From Drosophila miranda (lineage: Eukaryota > Arthropoda > Insecta > Diptera > Drosophilidae), in the NCBI RefSeq assembly GCF_003369915.1, contig NC_046675.1, forward strand, positions 11,656,001 to 11,720,000: 64,000 bases of DNA, written 5' to 3'. Below are positions 33,917-47,600 of this stretch, in pieces. The notes below the pieces were generated by a model. It saw nothing but the letters and a program-made list of their open reading frames with translations. It ran no database searches and was not told where the DNA came from. How positions within the stretch are numbered: position 1 is the stretch's first letter; each line of letters begins with the position of its first letter. The position numbers were made by a program, and so were the translations under genes.

Positions 33917-33992
33917 CGTAACGGTTAACGTGTGGCGTCGACTTTTTGCCGGCCAATACTTACGAAATAAGCAACAAGCAACAGCGCTTTGA
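33909..33992 (+). CDS. Candidate 27-aa small ORF with TISU start
   Basis: The ATG inside the TISU element opens 27 codons ending TGA at 33990. The peptide begins MAAVTVNVWRRLFAGQ and has a basic, aromatic, amphipathic look, not unlike a mitochondrial targeting segment. No family is recognised. Several ATGs lie 15-45 nt further upstream, so translation from this one would need a start of transcription close by, which is exactly the TISU situation. It may equally be a chance frame over a YY1/Pho site. Confidence 0.25.
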   Translation: MAAVTVNVWRRLFAGQYLRNKQQATAL

Positions 33993-34543
33993 TTTTTCGA
34001 AGTTGGGGTATATATTGTTGCACTGTATATATGTATGAATGTGTGCAATGTTTTAAGCGATGCCGCTTCACAGATATCAATGTTTTCTAAGCTTAAAATA
34101 CTCCTGCGTCCTGCGGACAGCCCAAAACACTCAGAAAACCAACGGACTTGATATTTTTATTGCAGAATATTATGTTTTCTTCAAGTTTTCAACTTTAGCT
34201 TTACTTTAAACTTAATCGCTGCGCAAATCGCACTTTTTAGGTCGAACACGCTTTAAAGCGAAGGCGAGAAAAGACGGACGCAACGGAAAGAAGGCAAAAC
34301 GATAACTCTGCTATCGATGTATTGATACAAATTTTCAAATAATCCAATTTGATTCAAGTCTTTATGGACTACTTAGTACTCAGTCAAGATCAAATTAATT
34401 AGAGCAGTGAAGACCGAAGTAATTACATATCTTTCGCGCAACCCACAGAATTTAACAAAACTCATTTGCGAATTTTAAATAATTTTGCTACATGACAACT
34501 ACACACGGATGCAATTGTCACGGGCGCACCAATGTTTCGATAC

Positions 34544-34572
34544 TATCGATAGTGTCATCGATGGTTTCCCGC
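34544..34572 (+). promoter_or_regulatory. DRE and E2F sites of Orc2
   Basis: TATCGATA (34544-34551) is a perfect DREF site and TTTCCCGC (34565-34572) a perfect E2F site. They lie 111 and 90 bp before the Orc2 ATG. DRE plus E2F pairs are known from fly replication genes such as PCNA and DNA polymerase alpha, so S-phase control is likely. A second DRE-like site, TATCGATG, is at 34312. Confidence 0.65.
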
Positions 34573-34654
34573 TTCTTCTGCGCTGTTTTTGTTTTGATCA
34601 ACAAAAAATTGACTATTTCGTTTTAAAATTGTTGTAGTTCGTAATAATTTAACA

Positions 34655-36666
34655 ATGAGCGCCAATAATCAGGGCGAGTACAGAACACCCAAGAAGCAAA
34701 AGAAACCGAGAAAACAGAAATCCATTGAGAATCTAACCAACTCGGAGGATGACTTTGCCGCCGACCTGGACACGGCGTTGGTGGTACAGGATGATGCATG
34801 CGGATCCGAAGAGGAGCAGTCCCATCCAGTCACTCGACGCTCCGCACGAAAGCCCAGTCCTACTAAAAAGTATCAGGCGTATCAGCAGAAGAGCAAGGAC
34901 CAGCACCAGGACAAAGAGCACGAGCACATTGTTGTCAACTATGTGGAGTGCACCGAGGAGGAGAGCAACGGGGAAGAGCTGGAGGAGGTTGGCGACGGCG
35001 AGGTGGAACTCGTGGCCAGGCCCATCAGGCCAGACCTGAACCTAATCCAGTCAGAGCACAATGTGGCCGGCACCAGTCTATTCGGGTTCAACACGCCCAA
35101 AAAGCGAGATGCCATGGCTTTGGCAGCTCTCAATGCCATGCCGCGTACACCCAAGACGCCAAAGACGCCTCGCTTGGGCGTCAAGACGCCCGACACCAAG
35201 CGAAAGAAGCCCACAGAGCAGCCAAAGACGCCGTCCCATGTGCGCAGCCGTGTCAAGAATCGTGAGTACTCGGCTAATATTTCATGATGTCTCACTAAAA
35301 GCGATTCCCTTTCAGAGATTGCCAAGATTGTGGCCGACTCCGATGAGGATTTCTCTGGAGACGAGAGTGACTTTCGGCCCAGCGGCGAGGAGTCTTCGTC
35401 TAGCAGCAGTAGCAGCAGCAGTGATGAGAACTCCTCGGACAACGATGCCGCCGACGATGAGCCCAAGACACCCTGCAAGACGCGCCGCGCTATCGTCGTG
35501 CCCGTCCTGCCCAAGACTCCTTCAGCGGCTCGCCTCCGCCAGTCGGCGCGGGCCAAAAAGTCGAATGAGTTTGTGCCAGAGAGCGAAGGCTACTTCCATT
35601 CGCATGCCAGCAGCAAGATTCTCACCTCGGACCACACCCTGGATCGACTGAAGAATCCCCGGCTGGCCGCCGATCGTCTGTTCAGCCTGCTCTCCGAAAT
35701 GAAAGTGTCTGCGGAGCACGACACTGCCATCAATGCCATCATGGAGGAGTATCGCTCGTACTTTCCCAAATGGATGTGCATTCTAAACGAGGGATTCAAC
35801 ATCCTGCTTTACGGGCTCGGCTCCAAGCGGCAGCTGCTGCAGTCCTTCCACCACGAGGTCCTTGCCCGCCAGACGGTTCTGGTGGTAAATGGCTTCTTTC
35901 CCAGTCTCACGATCAAGGACATGTTGGACAGCATCACCAGTGAAATACTGGACGCCGGCATCAGCCCGACAAATCCGCACGAAGCTGTGGACATGATCGA
36001 GGAGGAGTTCGCCCTGATACCGGAGACGCATCTCTTTCTGATCGTGCACAACCTGGACGGTGCGATGTTACGGAATGTGAAGGCTCAGGCCATACTGTCG
36101 CGGCTGGCGCGTGTGCCCAACATCCATCTGCTGGCTTCCATCGACCACATCAACACACCACTGCGTAAGTACTCACGCACTCCTTGCTCCCTAAGGTCCG
36201 TCTTCTAATGTTCTACTTTCCGCCTGCAGTGTGGGACCAGGGCAAGCTGAGCAACTTTAATTTCTCTTGGTGGGACTGCACCACCATGTTGCCCTACACG
36301 GACGAGACGGCCTTCGAGAACTCCCTGCTGGTGCAGAACTCTGGCGAGCTGGCTCTGTCCTCGATGCGCAGTGTCTTCTGTTCGCTGACGACCAACTCGC
36401 GCGGCATTTACATGCTGATTGTCAAGTACCAGCTGAAGAACAAGGGCAATGCCCAGTACCAGGGTATGCCCTTCAAGGATCTTTACTCAAACTGCCGCGA
36501 GTCCTTTTTGGTTAGCTCGGATCTGGCATTGCGCGCCCAGCTCACGGAGTTCCTGGACCACAAGCTGGTCAAGTCAAAGCGCAGTGTCGATGGCTCGGAG
36601 CAGCTAAACATTCCCATTGATGGGGACCTCCTGCAACAGTTCCTGGAGGAACAGGAGAAGAAATAG
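34655..36666 (+). CDS. Orc2: Origin recognition complex subunit 2
   Basis: Three exons, 34655-35261, 35316-36164 and 36230-36666, with introns of 54 and 65 nt, give 630 aa. ORC2 is a nuclear subunit of the six-part complex that marks replication origins and loads MCM helicase. The N-terminal third is disordered and charged. It carries a row of TP-K type CDK sites (RTPKTPKTPR, VKTPDTK, QPKTPS) and, at the start of exon 2, a poly-Ser/acidic patch. The conserved ORC2 region fills roughly residues 290-630: YFPKWMCILNEGFNILLYGLGSK is the family signature strand, followed by HLFLIVHNLDGAMLR and, near the end, the winged-helix part (LSNFNFSWWDCTT, MPFKDLYSNCRESFLVSS). There is no working Walker A, as usual for ORC2. 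The start ATG is the first in the frame. It is divergent from the Tudor gene and convergent with roadkill. Confidence 0.95.
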
Positions 36667-39238
36667 GAATAGGCCGTCGCATCATTTTAGAACATATTAA
36701 TTTATTATCTAATATTGTTAAATACAATTACAATTTTGCTTTTTAAAAATGTCGTGTGTTGCTTTCACTTGTATTGCCCATTCGAAGTTACTTTAATTTA
36801 TGGTAGATTTCAATTAGATTTACGATGAGTTCCTCTCACTCGGCTTTGCTACACATTTAGATTGACGCGCATGCATAAAAGTTGTATCTGATTTTGTTGG
36901 TGTCCGTTTCTTGCTTTGCTAGATACATGTATACGATGTATATATTTTAGATCATAAGTTTTGATTTTGTATTTCCAAACCGATCTACCCGCTGTTTCCG
37001 CTCCCCATTCAATTTCCTGCAGAGCAAATAAAGGATTGGCATGGTTGGCAAAATCCCACTCTCAATCGTGATTCAACACTCAAACAGAGAGGGAAAGGTG
37101 AAACAAATAGTCGTATAGCAAACATATAGATGCTCTTCCCGGAATCCCTATTCCTTGGCTAATATTATACACTCACACGGCACATACACGGATTTAAAGC
37201 ATTCTTGTGCAGTCGAAACAAAATGGAATTGATGCGACGACTAAGGCAAGAGGAGTTTTTCTATATACATTTTCGGCTAATGCAATCGGAAGTACGATAT
37301 TGAATGGAAAGCATTTGTATTTGCATTTTTCACTATCATTATTATTTGTTGTTGTTCTTGTTGTTGTTTTTGTTGTTGTTCTTGTTCTTTTCTCTACAAT
37401 GTTGATTCCTGAATACCTGAATTTGACACACTCCCAGGATCCCAGGATCCTAGGAATTCTTATGTGTTCTTACGATTTGCATTTTAGCATACAAAATTGT
37501 CTCAATTACTTTAAATTTTACTTTAGTTTAGATAAGCTGTTATCACGTTTACTTTACTGTCTGTCACTTTATTCGTTCGATCTTGCTTGCAGTTGCAGTT
37601 TCTATGGTAAGGAGCTACTAATGGGAGGATCTGCTGTAGCCATCCGTTCATCCTCCACCTCAGTCCCACCTCACATTCGCTTGGAATGCCACAAAATGAA
37701 TGAATGAATTAATGCGTTATTGTTTTTTGTTTGTGGTTTTTATCTGCTTACTATACACAAATTGCTACGGTTTGCTTTTATTTTATGATAGTTTTTGTTT
37801 TTTGTTTTGTTTTTAAGAGTTTTGTACAACAAATTAATTACATTTGCGCTTAAACGAAAAGATAAAAGTTGTTTCGTTTAAATTATTAAAACAAACGTGT
37901 AAGACAGAAAAAGAGAAAAACAAGCAAAGAACAAGGTTCTGGTTTCCTTCTAGGGATCCGAAAGGAGGATGTTGGTGGGTGTAAAAGGGTGTGGTAGCGG
38001 TGGTAGCATTGGGTGTATGATATTTTGTTTTGCAATGAGGAGAAGCGGAGCTCTTCTGCTGGACCTTTTCACATGGTAAACGCTTTAACGATGGTAGGAA
38101 GTCGAGCTCCATTTAGTGGATTCATACAGGGATAATGGTATTAGATAATTAGATAATGGTCTCTCCAGAGTGCACACTCCTCCGCCAAAGAAGGAGAGTG
38201 GGGTTTGGATATGAGGTGAAATTAAACCTTGAATGAGAACGGAGAAAATTGTTTCCGAGTTTACATATACACACAATACAGTATAAATCAACTTCATTAT
38301 CATATCCGTATCATTATGCATTACTCAATTACATACTCATCATTACACGTTATTCGTTATTCGTTACTCCACACATTAGTCATACTCATACTCATCCTCA
38401 TCCTCATCATATTCATATTCATATTCATGCTCTCTCTCTCTCATCGAATATACATCACAATCAAAGTGTACGCTTTGTAATCGGTAATCATAATTCGTTA
38501 CAATTAGAATAATAATAATAGTTGCGTTTTTCTCTCATTGCATTTTCTGTTTGCTTTTCCGTTTTTTTTTTTGTTTTTGTTTTGTTTGTTTGTTTATTTC
38601 ATTTTTGATGGATTTCTTAATCGCTCGTTTTACTCTTTTACTTTATTTTATATTATATTATATTTTCAACTTTCTTTTTGTGTTTCTGCTCTCTTTCTTT
38701 ATTTTACTTAGTACTTTTGTTGTTTGTTTCTTTTGTTTGTTGGACTTAAACGTAGAATTAATGGATAACTATTACTTGTAAACATTCTAATCATAGGATC
38801 ATAATCATAATTCAACAAAATTAAAATAAAAATACAATTAGAATCAAGGTTTTATGTTAAAAAATGAATTAAATTACTCAAAAATCGAAACAATATAGGG
38901 TACTGCCTGCTCCTGCTCCTGCTCCTCATTTCCATCATTTTTCCATCTTTCTTCAACTCTAACTCTAACTCCGTTTCCCGTTTCATTGTATTCTTCTGCC
39001 TGTTGTTCAAATAATTGATTGTTGTGGGTGTAATTATTGTATCTGTAGCTGTTCTGCGGCATTTTCTCTTGAGGTTAGCTGCCAATCGATCGAACAAATT
39101 GTTGCATTTATCGTAAATTTCATATAGTATATTGCTTTGATTCTTGTAGGTTGCTATTGGTGTTGTTGTTGGTGTTGCTTTACGGTTTGCTGTTGTTGTT
39201 GTTTTAGCAGTTGTAGTTGTTGTTGTTGAAGTGTGGTT
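36667..39238. other. Convergent 3' UTRs of Orc2 and roadkill
   Basis: No coding region. The minus strand is rich in CAA and poly-A-like sequence (T and GTT runs on the plus strand at about 37335-37390 and 38555-38740), which fits a long roadkill 3' UTR of up to about 2.2-2.5 kb. Candidate Pumilio sites are TGTATATA on the plus strand at 36937-36944 and on the minus strand at 37262-37269. TTTATT at 36701-36706 could be the distal AATAAA of roadkill. Confidence 0.55.
37027..37032 (+). terminator. Possible Orc2 poly(A) signal
   Basis: AATAAA lies about 360 nt after the Orc2 stop, followed by GT-rich sequence. I found no canonical signal closer on the plus strand. If used, it would overlap the far end of the roadkill 3' UTR. 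Confidence 0.35.
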
Positions 39239-41182
<1,944 letters not shown>

Positions 41183-41664
41183 CTGTAAAAACGAATCAAA
41201 AACACACATTTTAGGATTAGGTATAACGATAGATATATGAAAATTTGTTCTAGATAATACATATTTTTATTTAAAGTAGAACAGAAAGAAGAGATATAGA
41301 GAGACGGATAACTTTTATTTGTGGTTAAGTAACCATTTTGTTTCGGTTGTATAAAAACTGTATGCCATTATATTTTCTTAGAGAGTAAGGAGCAAAGCCT
41401 GCAGGCTTTGGAGAGATATTCTATGTATTACAATGTTGGGAAAGTCTTCTTGGATGATATAAAGATAAAAGAAACTTAGCCATAGAGAGATGCATGGATC
41501 TTGTAGAAAAAACGGAGAAGCAGAAGATAAGAGGGGCAACAGAGAAATCAAATGGAGATTAAAGAAGACAGGGAAAGACAAGAAGGAATTTAGGGTAGGA
41601 AAACGTCTTTGATTCTTTGGATTTTTTCCCAAATTAAAATCGTATATGTTTCGTGTGGTTTCAC

Positions 41665-41687
41665 CTTGGCTCTTGTATTAGATCCAT
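41665..41687 (-). CDS. rdx: roadkill alternative first coding exon (MDLIQEP)
   Basis: A short coding exon ATG...CCA AG ends at a GTGAAA donor in phase 2, which joins exactly to the common exon acceptor at 41182 (AG|A, Arg) and gives MDLIQEPR-LPVNECQ. With the common exons the product is 406 aa. The same frame is open for about 36 codons before this ATG, back to a TAA near 41796, without another ATG. Support is the matching phase and my memory of a 406-aa fly isoform. Confidence 0.65.
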
Positions 41688-44600
41688 GATACTGCGCTCG
41701 AATTCAACTTTGACAAAACTTGAGTCAGAAGTCGAGTGCCTCGCGAGTAGATTGAGCAGCTTCAACAGCAGGGAGTTCTCCAGCTTGCCGCCCGTTTAAA
41801 ATACACGCACACAAAACACGGAACAAAATCGGCGAGACAAGTTACAGGTTAACGACAAATTAACAAGAATAATCTTTTCAGTTAAAAAACACGATTAACA
41901 CGACACAAACGCGAGGACAACACAAAACGAAATGCGCCAAAAAGTGCAGTAGCAGCAGCAGCAGCGTGGTATCATAATTGTGGAATGGCGGAACGAAGGA
42001 ATCTCAAACGTTAACCGTTATTCCGTAAATTAGTCAGCGCTTGAGAGCGTGGCCGTGTGAGGGAGGCAGATGGAATGCGTGTAGAACGAAGCGAGATGGC
42101 AGTATATGCAGTTCGATCACAGTAAGAAGCTGTCGGAGTGAAGCTTTGGAAGCTTTCAAAGTTCGGTGTGCTTTGTCTGGATACGAACTGGGAAACAGAG
42201 CAAACGCGGCTGGCAGGAATATCACAATCGAAGAAAAACACAACCGTTGCGCAGGAGCAGCAAAAGAAAACTGATGGACCTGGAACATCCACAGGAAACG
42301 AAAGGAAATCCGTGTCTAAGGACACAAAACAGGCAAAGAAGAGGCTCTGCAGATGACAGCAAACAAAGGGCCAACAGAACAGCCAGAATTGTAGCCAAGA
42401 GTGGAAAATTGACAAACAATGGGTCAGCGATGCAGAGGGTGAAGGTGATGCTTAGGAGAGGGAGAGATAGGTAGAGGTAGATCTGCCACACTATAACAAA
42501 ACACATTCGTCTCGTTTGTGTCGGAGTTGCAAGCAGGCGCAGATGCAGCAGCAGCAACAGCAGCAGAAGCAGCGGCAGCCGCGGCAGCAGCAATTTTTGT
42601 ACAATTAAGCAGAGGAAAACTCGGAAAATCTGTACAAGGCTGCGCCACCAGCATCAACAATAATAGCGTGTGTTCTGCTCTCCCGCAAGGTTGAGATTTT
42701 TCAAGGTGCGTTGGCACAGGGTACATTCAATGGAAGGTAGGGCAGTGAGGGCCGCTTGAAGGGTATCATGTACATATGTACCCCCTCCTGCCTATATGTA
42801 CCTTGTGCTGGCAGGCTGCTGGGCTGGCGATTTTGATGGCCATCATCAAATCCAGCTGGAAGGACCTTCAATGGGCCTCTGTCTCCCTCTCTGCGTGCGT
42901 TTGCATGTGTGAGCTGTCATACAGCCAGAGCAAAAGGTTGACGCTTGACGCGCATTTCGTCAAGGTGAACAAACCGTAAAACCAACTGCCGACAGAGCAG
43001 CGACTGAGCAGAGCAGAGCAGTCATCAGTCAGCAGAGAAGCCAACGCAGGCAGCGCAACTCCACTGTTTAGCACTCGCAGGCCGCTTTGTTCAATTTTTA
43101 GTGAGTGTGCTTTAATGTTAATGACATTGATTTGGCATTGAGGCACGCACACAAACACCAACACACACAATCAGCCATTACCTTAAGCCGCCTCTTCTCT
43201 CTCTTTCTCTCTGTGTTTGTAGCCTCTGCCTCGCCTCTTGCTCTCTCAAGGGCCCAAGAGCCGAAAAAAATTTGTTTCGTTGTGACATTGAAAATCATTT
43301 GGATATGGCGCCACAAGGCAAATGACACAATGGGTGGGCGGGGGAGGGGGGCTTAAGAAGGTTAAGCTCAAGAAGCCGAAGCTTAATGAGCGGACAGTAG
43401 CAGCAGGTAAGGTTCTGCCTCTCTCCGCGTGATGACGAGGTACTGCGCTGTGCATTGGGGTGGACCTTCAACGACTTTTTAATACTTAATGAAAATACCA
43501 AACGAGTGACAAATTCTATTACTTTCCGTTAAATCTCTAAGGTATTAGAATTTATACCTTCAATACCTCCGACTGAGAAGATTTTGAGTCAAAATGTAAT
43601 TATGTATAATGAAATTTTGTTTAGCAAACACACGCACACATCTGAATGCAAATTCCTTTCCATTTAATTTCTCCCAGTCATGCCATTAGCTTTGCTTGCT
43701 TAGCTGCCAAAAGCCATTAGCCATGGTCCAAAGCAAACCCACAAATGCTGACCCTTCCCAATATCAACAGTATGTGCTGCCCTGTACTGTAGTTAGGGAC
43801 CAGCCTAATGCGGGAGGACGCGCCTGTTCAAACATCCGACAGCTGAGACGCAACGAATGCACTTGGACACGGACACGAAGAAGGCACAGCGAGAGTGGGA
43901 GTGGGAGAGGAGATCACCCTGGGCGATCCTCGGCGGACAGATGAGCAGAGCCGTCTTCCTCTCTTTTGCTGTCTTTGTGTGGGCTGGCTCTCTCACAAAG
44001 GGCACAAGATGAAGGAAGAACGAAAAAGCAGAGAGAATTTATGACAAATGAAGAAACGGCGCAGCAGAGGAGGGGCAGCACGCGTTAAAGAAATCTCATA
44101 AATCGGCTTAAGCGAAAGGAGGAAGGAGATGAAGAAAGGAAAGGGGCAACAAGGAGAAGGAGAAATTGATTTGTCAGCAGCTGCTCCAAAGAGAGCGCAG
44201 GGGTTTGGGAGAGATAGAGAGTGTGTGCGGCTCACAATTTTCACCAAAATCTTTCCGCCAAAAAAGAAAAGAGGAAAACTTATATAATTTGAGCGACTCG
44301 CTTTGGCGCTTTCCACAACTTCCGGACACTTTTCATTAGCATTTAAATGAAATTTGATAAAAACTACAACAACAATCACAGCGAACGAATGTCGACAACA
44401 AAAGGCAATAATAAACGAAACAACAAAAATGGTGAAAATTTTCATTTTTTTCTTTACAACAAATTATCGCATGAGTTTTCACTTGTATGGCGGCTGCCAC
44501 AAAAGTTTTCACCAACAACAAATGCCTCCTTTCACTCGCCGCCCAAACACCAAACACCACCAAAGCAACAACAAATGAATGGAGCGGAGTGAAAAACGCT

Positions 44601-47600
44601 TTTCTGCTGTCGCTGAGTGAGCGAGCAAAAGGAAACGCTTTTCTTTTTACATATTGTAAATGCAAAGACACATATTTGCTACCCTAGCAGAAGGAGGGCA
44701 TAATGTGTTTGATGAAAAGTTTTCAGCGAAGAAAGGGAATGGGATTTTCTACCCTTTCAAGAGGATACTTTTCTGTTAATTCAATGGCGCCTGTTGGAAC
44801 CACTAAGAAGATTGTAACAATTAAGTACCTTATTATTACCTGGACGAGGGATGTATGATATATTTTCAAGGGTATCCAAAGCTTCGACCCAAAGTAATCC
44901 CACCTTTTCTTGCGGGGAAGAGAGAGATGGAGAGACACCGCGACAAGAGGAAGAAGCGTCGCCGGTTGGCAATTTAATTTAAATAATGTGAACTTTCATG
45001 CCAATGAAAATGATTTCAAAAGAGAAATTCTCCTTCCATCCAACACGTTCGGTTCGTTTGCTCCCCAAACAACGAACAACCGACAACATCACTTCCGCTA
45101 CAAATGCAGCAGCAAACGCTTCAGCAGCAGCAACGATGACACCCACCCACCCGAAGAAAAGAAAGAGAAAGAGAGAGAGAAGAGGCAACGCATGCAATTT
45201 CTCTCCAGCTCTCCCTACTCTCCAGCTCTCCCCCCTTCCCTGGAGTGTCGTCAAGAGTTGACGCATATTAATTTTCAAAACTCCCACGCTCAACATTTTT
45301 GTTATCGCTTTTGTTTTTCTCCATTTGTTGTGCTTCGTTTTCTTTGGATTTCGTTTTGGGGTCTTTCACTCAAGCCGATCGCCCGTCCATTTGCCTTTTG
45401 CCCTCCCTACCTGCCTCCCCTCCTGCAATCCACGTTCCACGATACGATCCACGATCCGCATTGCGTTTTTGCAGAGGGAGAGAAAGCTCCTCTCCTTTTT
45501 CACTGTCTCGCTCTCGCATATGCAGTTTTGCCTGCAGTTTTCGTGAAAGTCGACAGCGCCGTCGTCGCCTGCGCTGCCGCCTCTACCCCGTTGCTAAGCT
45601 TTTGTTGCTTTTGTTGTTATATAAAGCGTACGAAATCATGTAAGTGGAGTGAAATTTGCCTTCTGTTTCGATGTTTTTGCTGTTTTTACCTTGTTTGGGC
45701 CTATTCGATTGTTTTTTCATTGTTTGCACTAATGGAAACAATTGAAAGTTTGGGAAATTATGTTTCCATACATTAACCTCTTAAATGATCCTTGATTGCA
45801 GGGAAAACTTTGTATGAGTCCCTTAGGGAGCTGGAATATGACCCTAAATGGACATATGTTTTGTTTTCAATCTAGTTAAAGTGAAAGCTCTAATGAAGGG
45901 ACTTTTCCTGGGGTGGACATGTATCATTTGTCGTGCTTTTAAAGAAAATATTCCTTTGACCATTGTTCAATAGATTTATATCTCATCTTGAAGCTTCAAC
46001 TCTTTGACCTCTCGCTGACCTTATAAATCGCAATTAATTTCAACAGATCTCTCGTCATCAGCATGTGACAATGGTCATCGCGTCCCATTTTCCACGCATA
46101 ATACGATTATGCTGTTAATTTTTACATAACTGCCGTGGCTTAGTTTTTTCTGTTGGTTTTTTTTTGTGGATTTGATATGCTAATCAACTGAAGACGAGGC
46201 CTTTGTCACACTTTGTGTTTGCTCGAAAGTAGGCCGTGGGCGTGGCTTGCAACATTTGTTTGACACTTTTTTTGGTTCGGCTCGGTTCGGTTCGGGGGGC
46301 ATTGCAGCATAAATGAAAGTTGACCATTTTTTAACCGCAAATAATAATGAGGGGAAAACATATTTCGATTACGTAAAAATTACAGGCAGCATAAAAAATG
46401 AGCAACATCACGACGTCGGCGCCGACGCCGCTGCGCTGCGCTGCCCTGGGCTTATTTGTATGGCCCGGACTGTGCGCAGGCGCGTAGGTGGGCAGCGAAC
46501 GTTTTCACCCGATCGCAAGCAAACACGAAGCCGAGTGCGAAGCCGAAGCCGCAGCTCGAAACGAGAGCAATACTTTTATGTAATCGTAAAGCGAGTCAAA
46601 AACTTGTTTGATGACGTCGTCGAGGCTTGAGGCTCTCTCTGTGTGCACGACTCTCTTTTGTGATTCTCTCTTTGGTTCGAGTTGTAGCGCGTGGCTCTTA
46701 GTGTTTTCTTTGTTGTGTTTGTTGTTGTATAACAAGTTTGAGCGGCGCTGGCAAACATCATTATGACCGATCGGTATGGTCATCATCGCGATGAAATCAA
46801 TAAATTAATAAGCAACATGCTCCATGTGTGCCCAATTTTCCCATTCAAACATTTTTTGGGGCAAACTTTTGCCCGACACCCGACGCCCAGACGGAGCTTT
46901 CTTGTTTGCATTTTGCCGCTTTTACCTCTTTCTCTGCACTTTCTAAACAAATTGAGCGGCACTGAAGAGAGCGGTGAGTGAGAGGGAGATGGCAAGAAAT
47001 TGGCTTTCATGCGTTTTCACATTTTGTTTTTGTCGTGCTTTCTTTTTTTTTTTTTCTTCGCTTCGTGGTTGCTCTCTGGATTTCTACTACTTTTTCTTTA
47101 GGCGCAATGCGTCTTCGTGATCTGTATTTGGCTTAAAGACGACTGCCTGTCTTCTCGCTCACCCTCTGCCTCTGCCCCTGTCCGTCTCTGTCTTTTATTG
47201 GCTTAGAAATTCTTGTTTGCTTTTCGCTCGATTTCCAAGAGATTTGTTCTAAATAAAATGTGGGTTGAGTGAGAGAGCGAGGCAGATTTTTCGTTTTACG
47301 ATTATTGGGTGAAATGTTGTGCTGTGTTGAAGCAAAGTGAAAACTCCTCCTGAATTTTTATCTGCACCTCTAGCAGAGTTCAAGATACACGATTCGAAAG
47401 AGCAATTACTCTAAAAAGAATGAAGGCCAAAGCGAAAAAGATACTCCCCTCGCAGATCGTAGATTGTGGCAATAAGAAATATCAGCGAAATAGCTGTTAA
47501 AATGAGGAGATAAGATCCTATTGGGAAAAGATATATCACACTCCTTGAGAAAAACCATTGTAAACTCTCAATGCAACATGTTATCATCAGATCCGCATGC

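Larger units (their letters stand above)
33787..34654. other. Shared promoter region of the Tudor gene and Orc2
   Basis: The 868 bp between the two divergent start codons carries a TISU/YY1-type element at 33905-33916, a DRE-like TATCGATG at 34312, a perfect DRE at 34544 and an E2F site at 34565. It contains a 27-codon open frame (33909-33992). No other gene is seen. Confidence 0.7.

Noticed and set aside
44910-45776. 288-codon open frame on the plus strand
   Set aside because: It starts at TTG, is antisense in a roadkill intron, and its translation is Cys/Phe/Ser/Leu-rich from CT-rich DNA. No domain is recognised. A conserved frame in sister species would change this view.
46670-46685. tRNA B-box-like GGTTCGAGTTG
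   Set aside because: No A box, acceptor stem or T-run at the right distance. The similar GGTTCGAGTTC near 790 fails in the same way.
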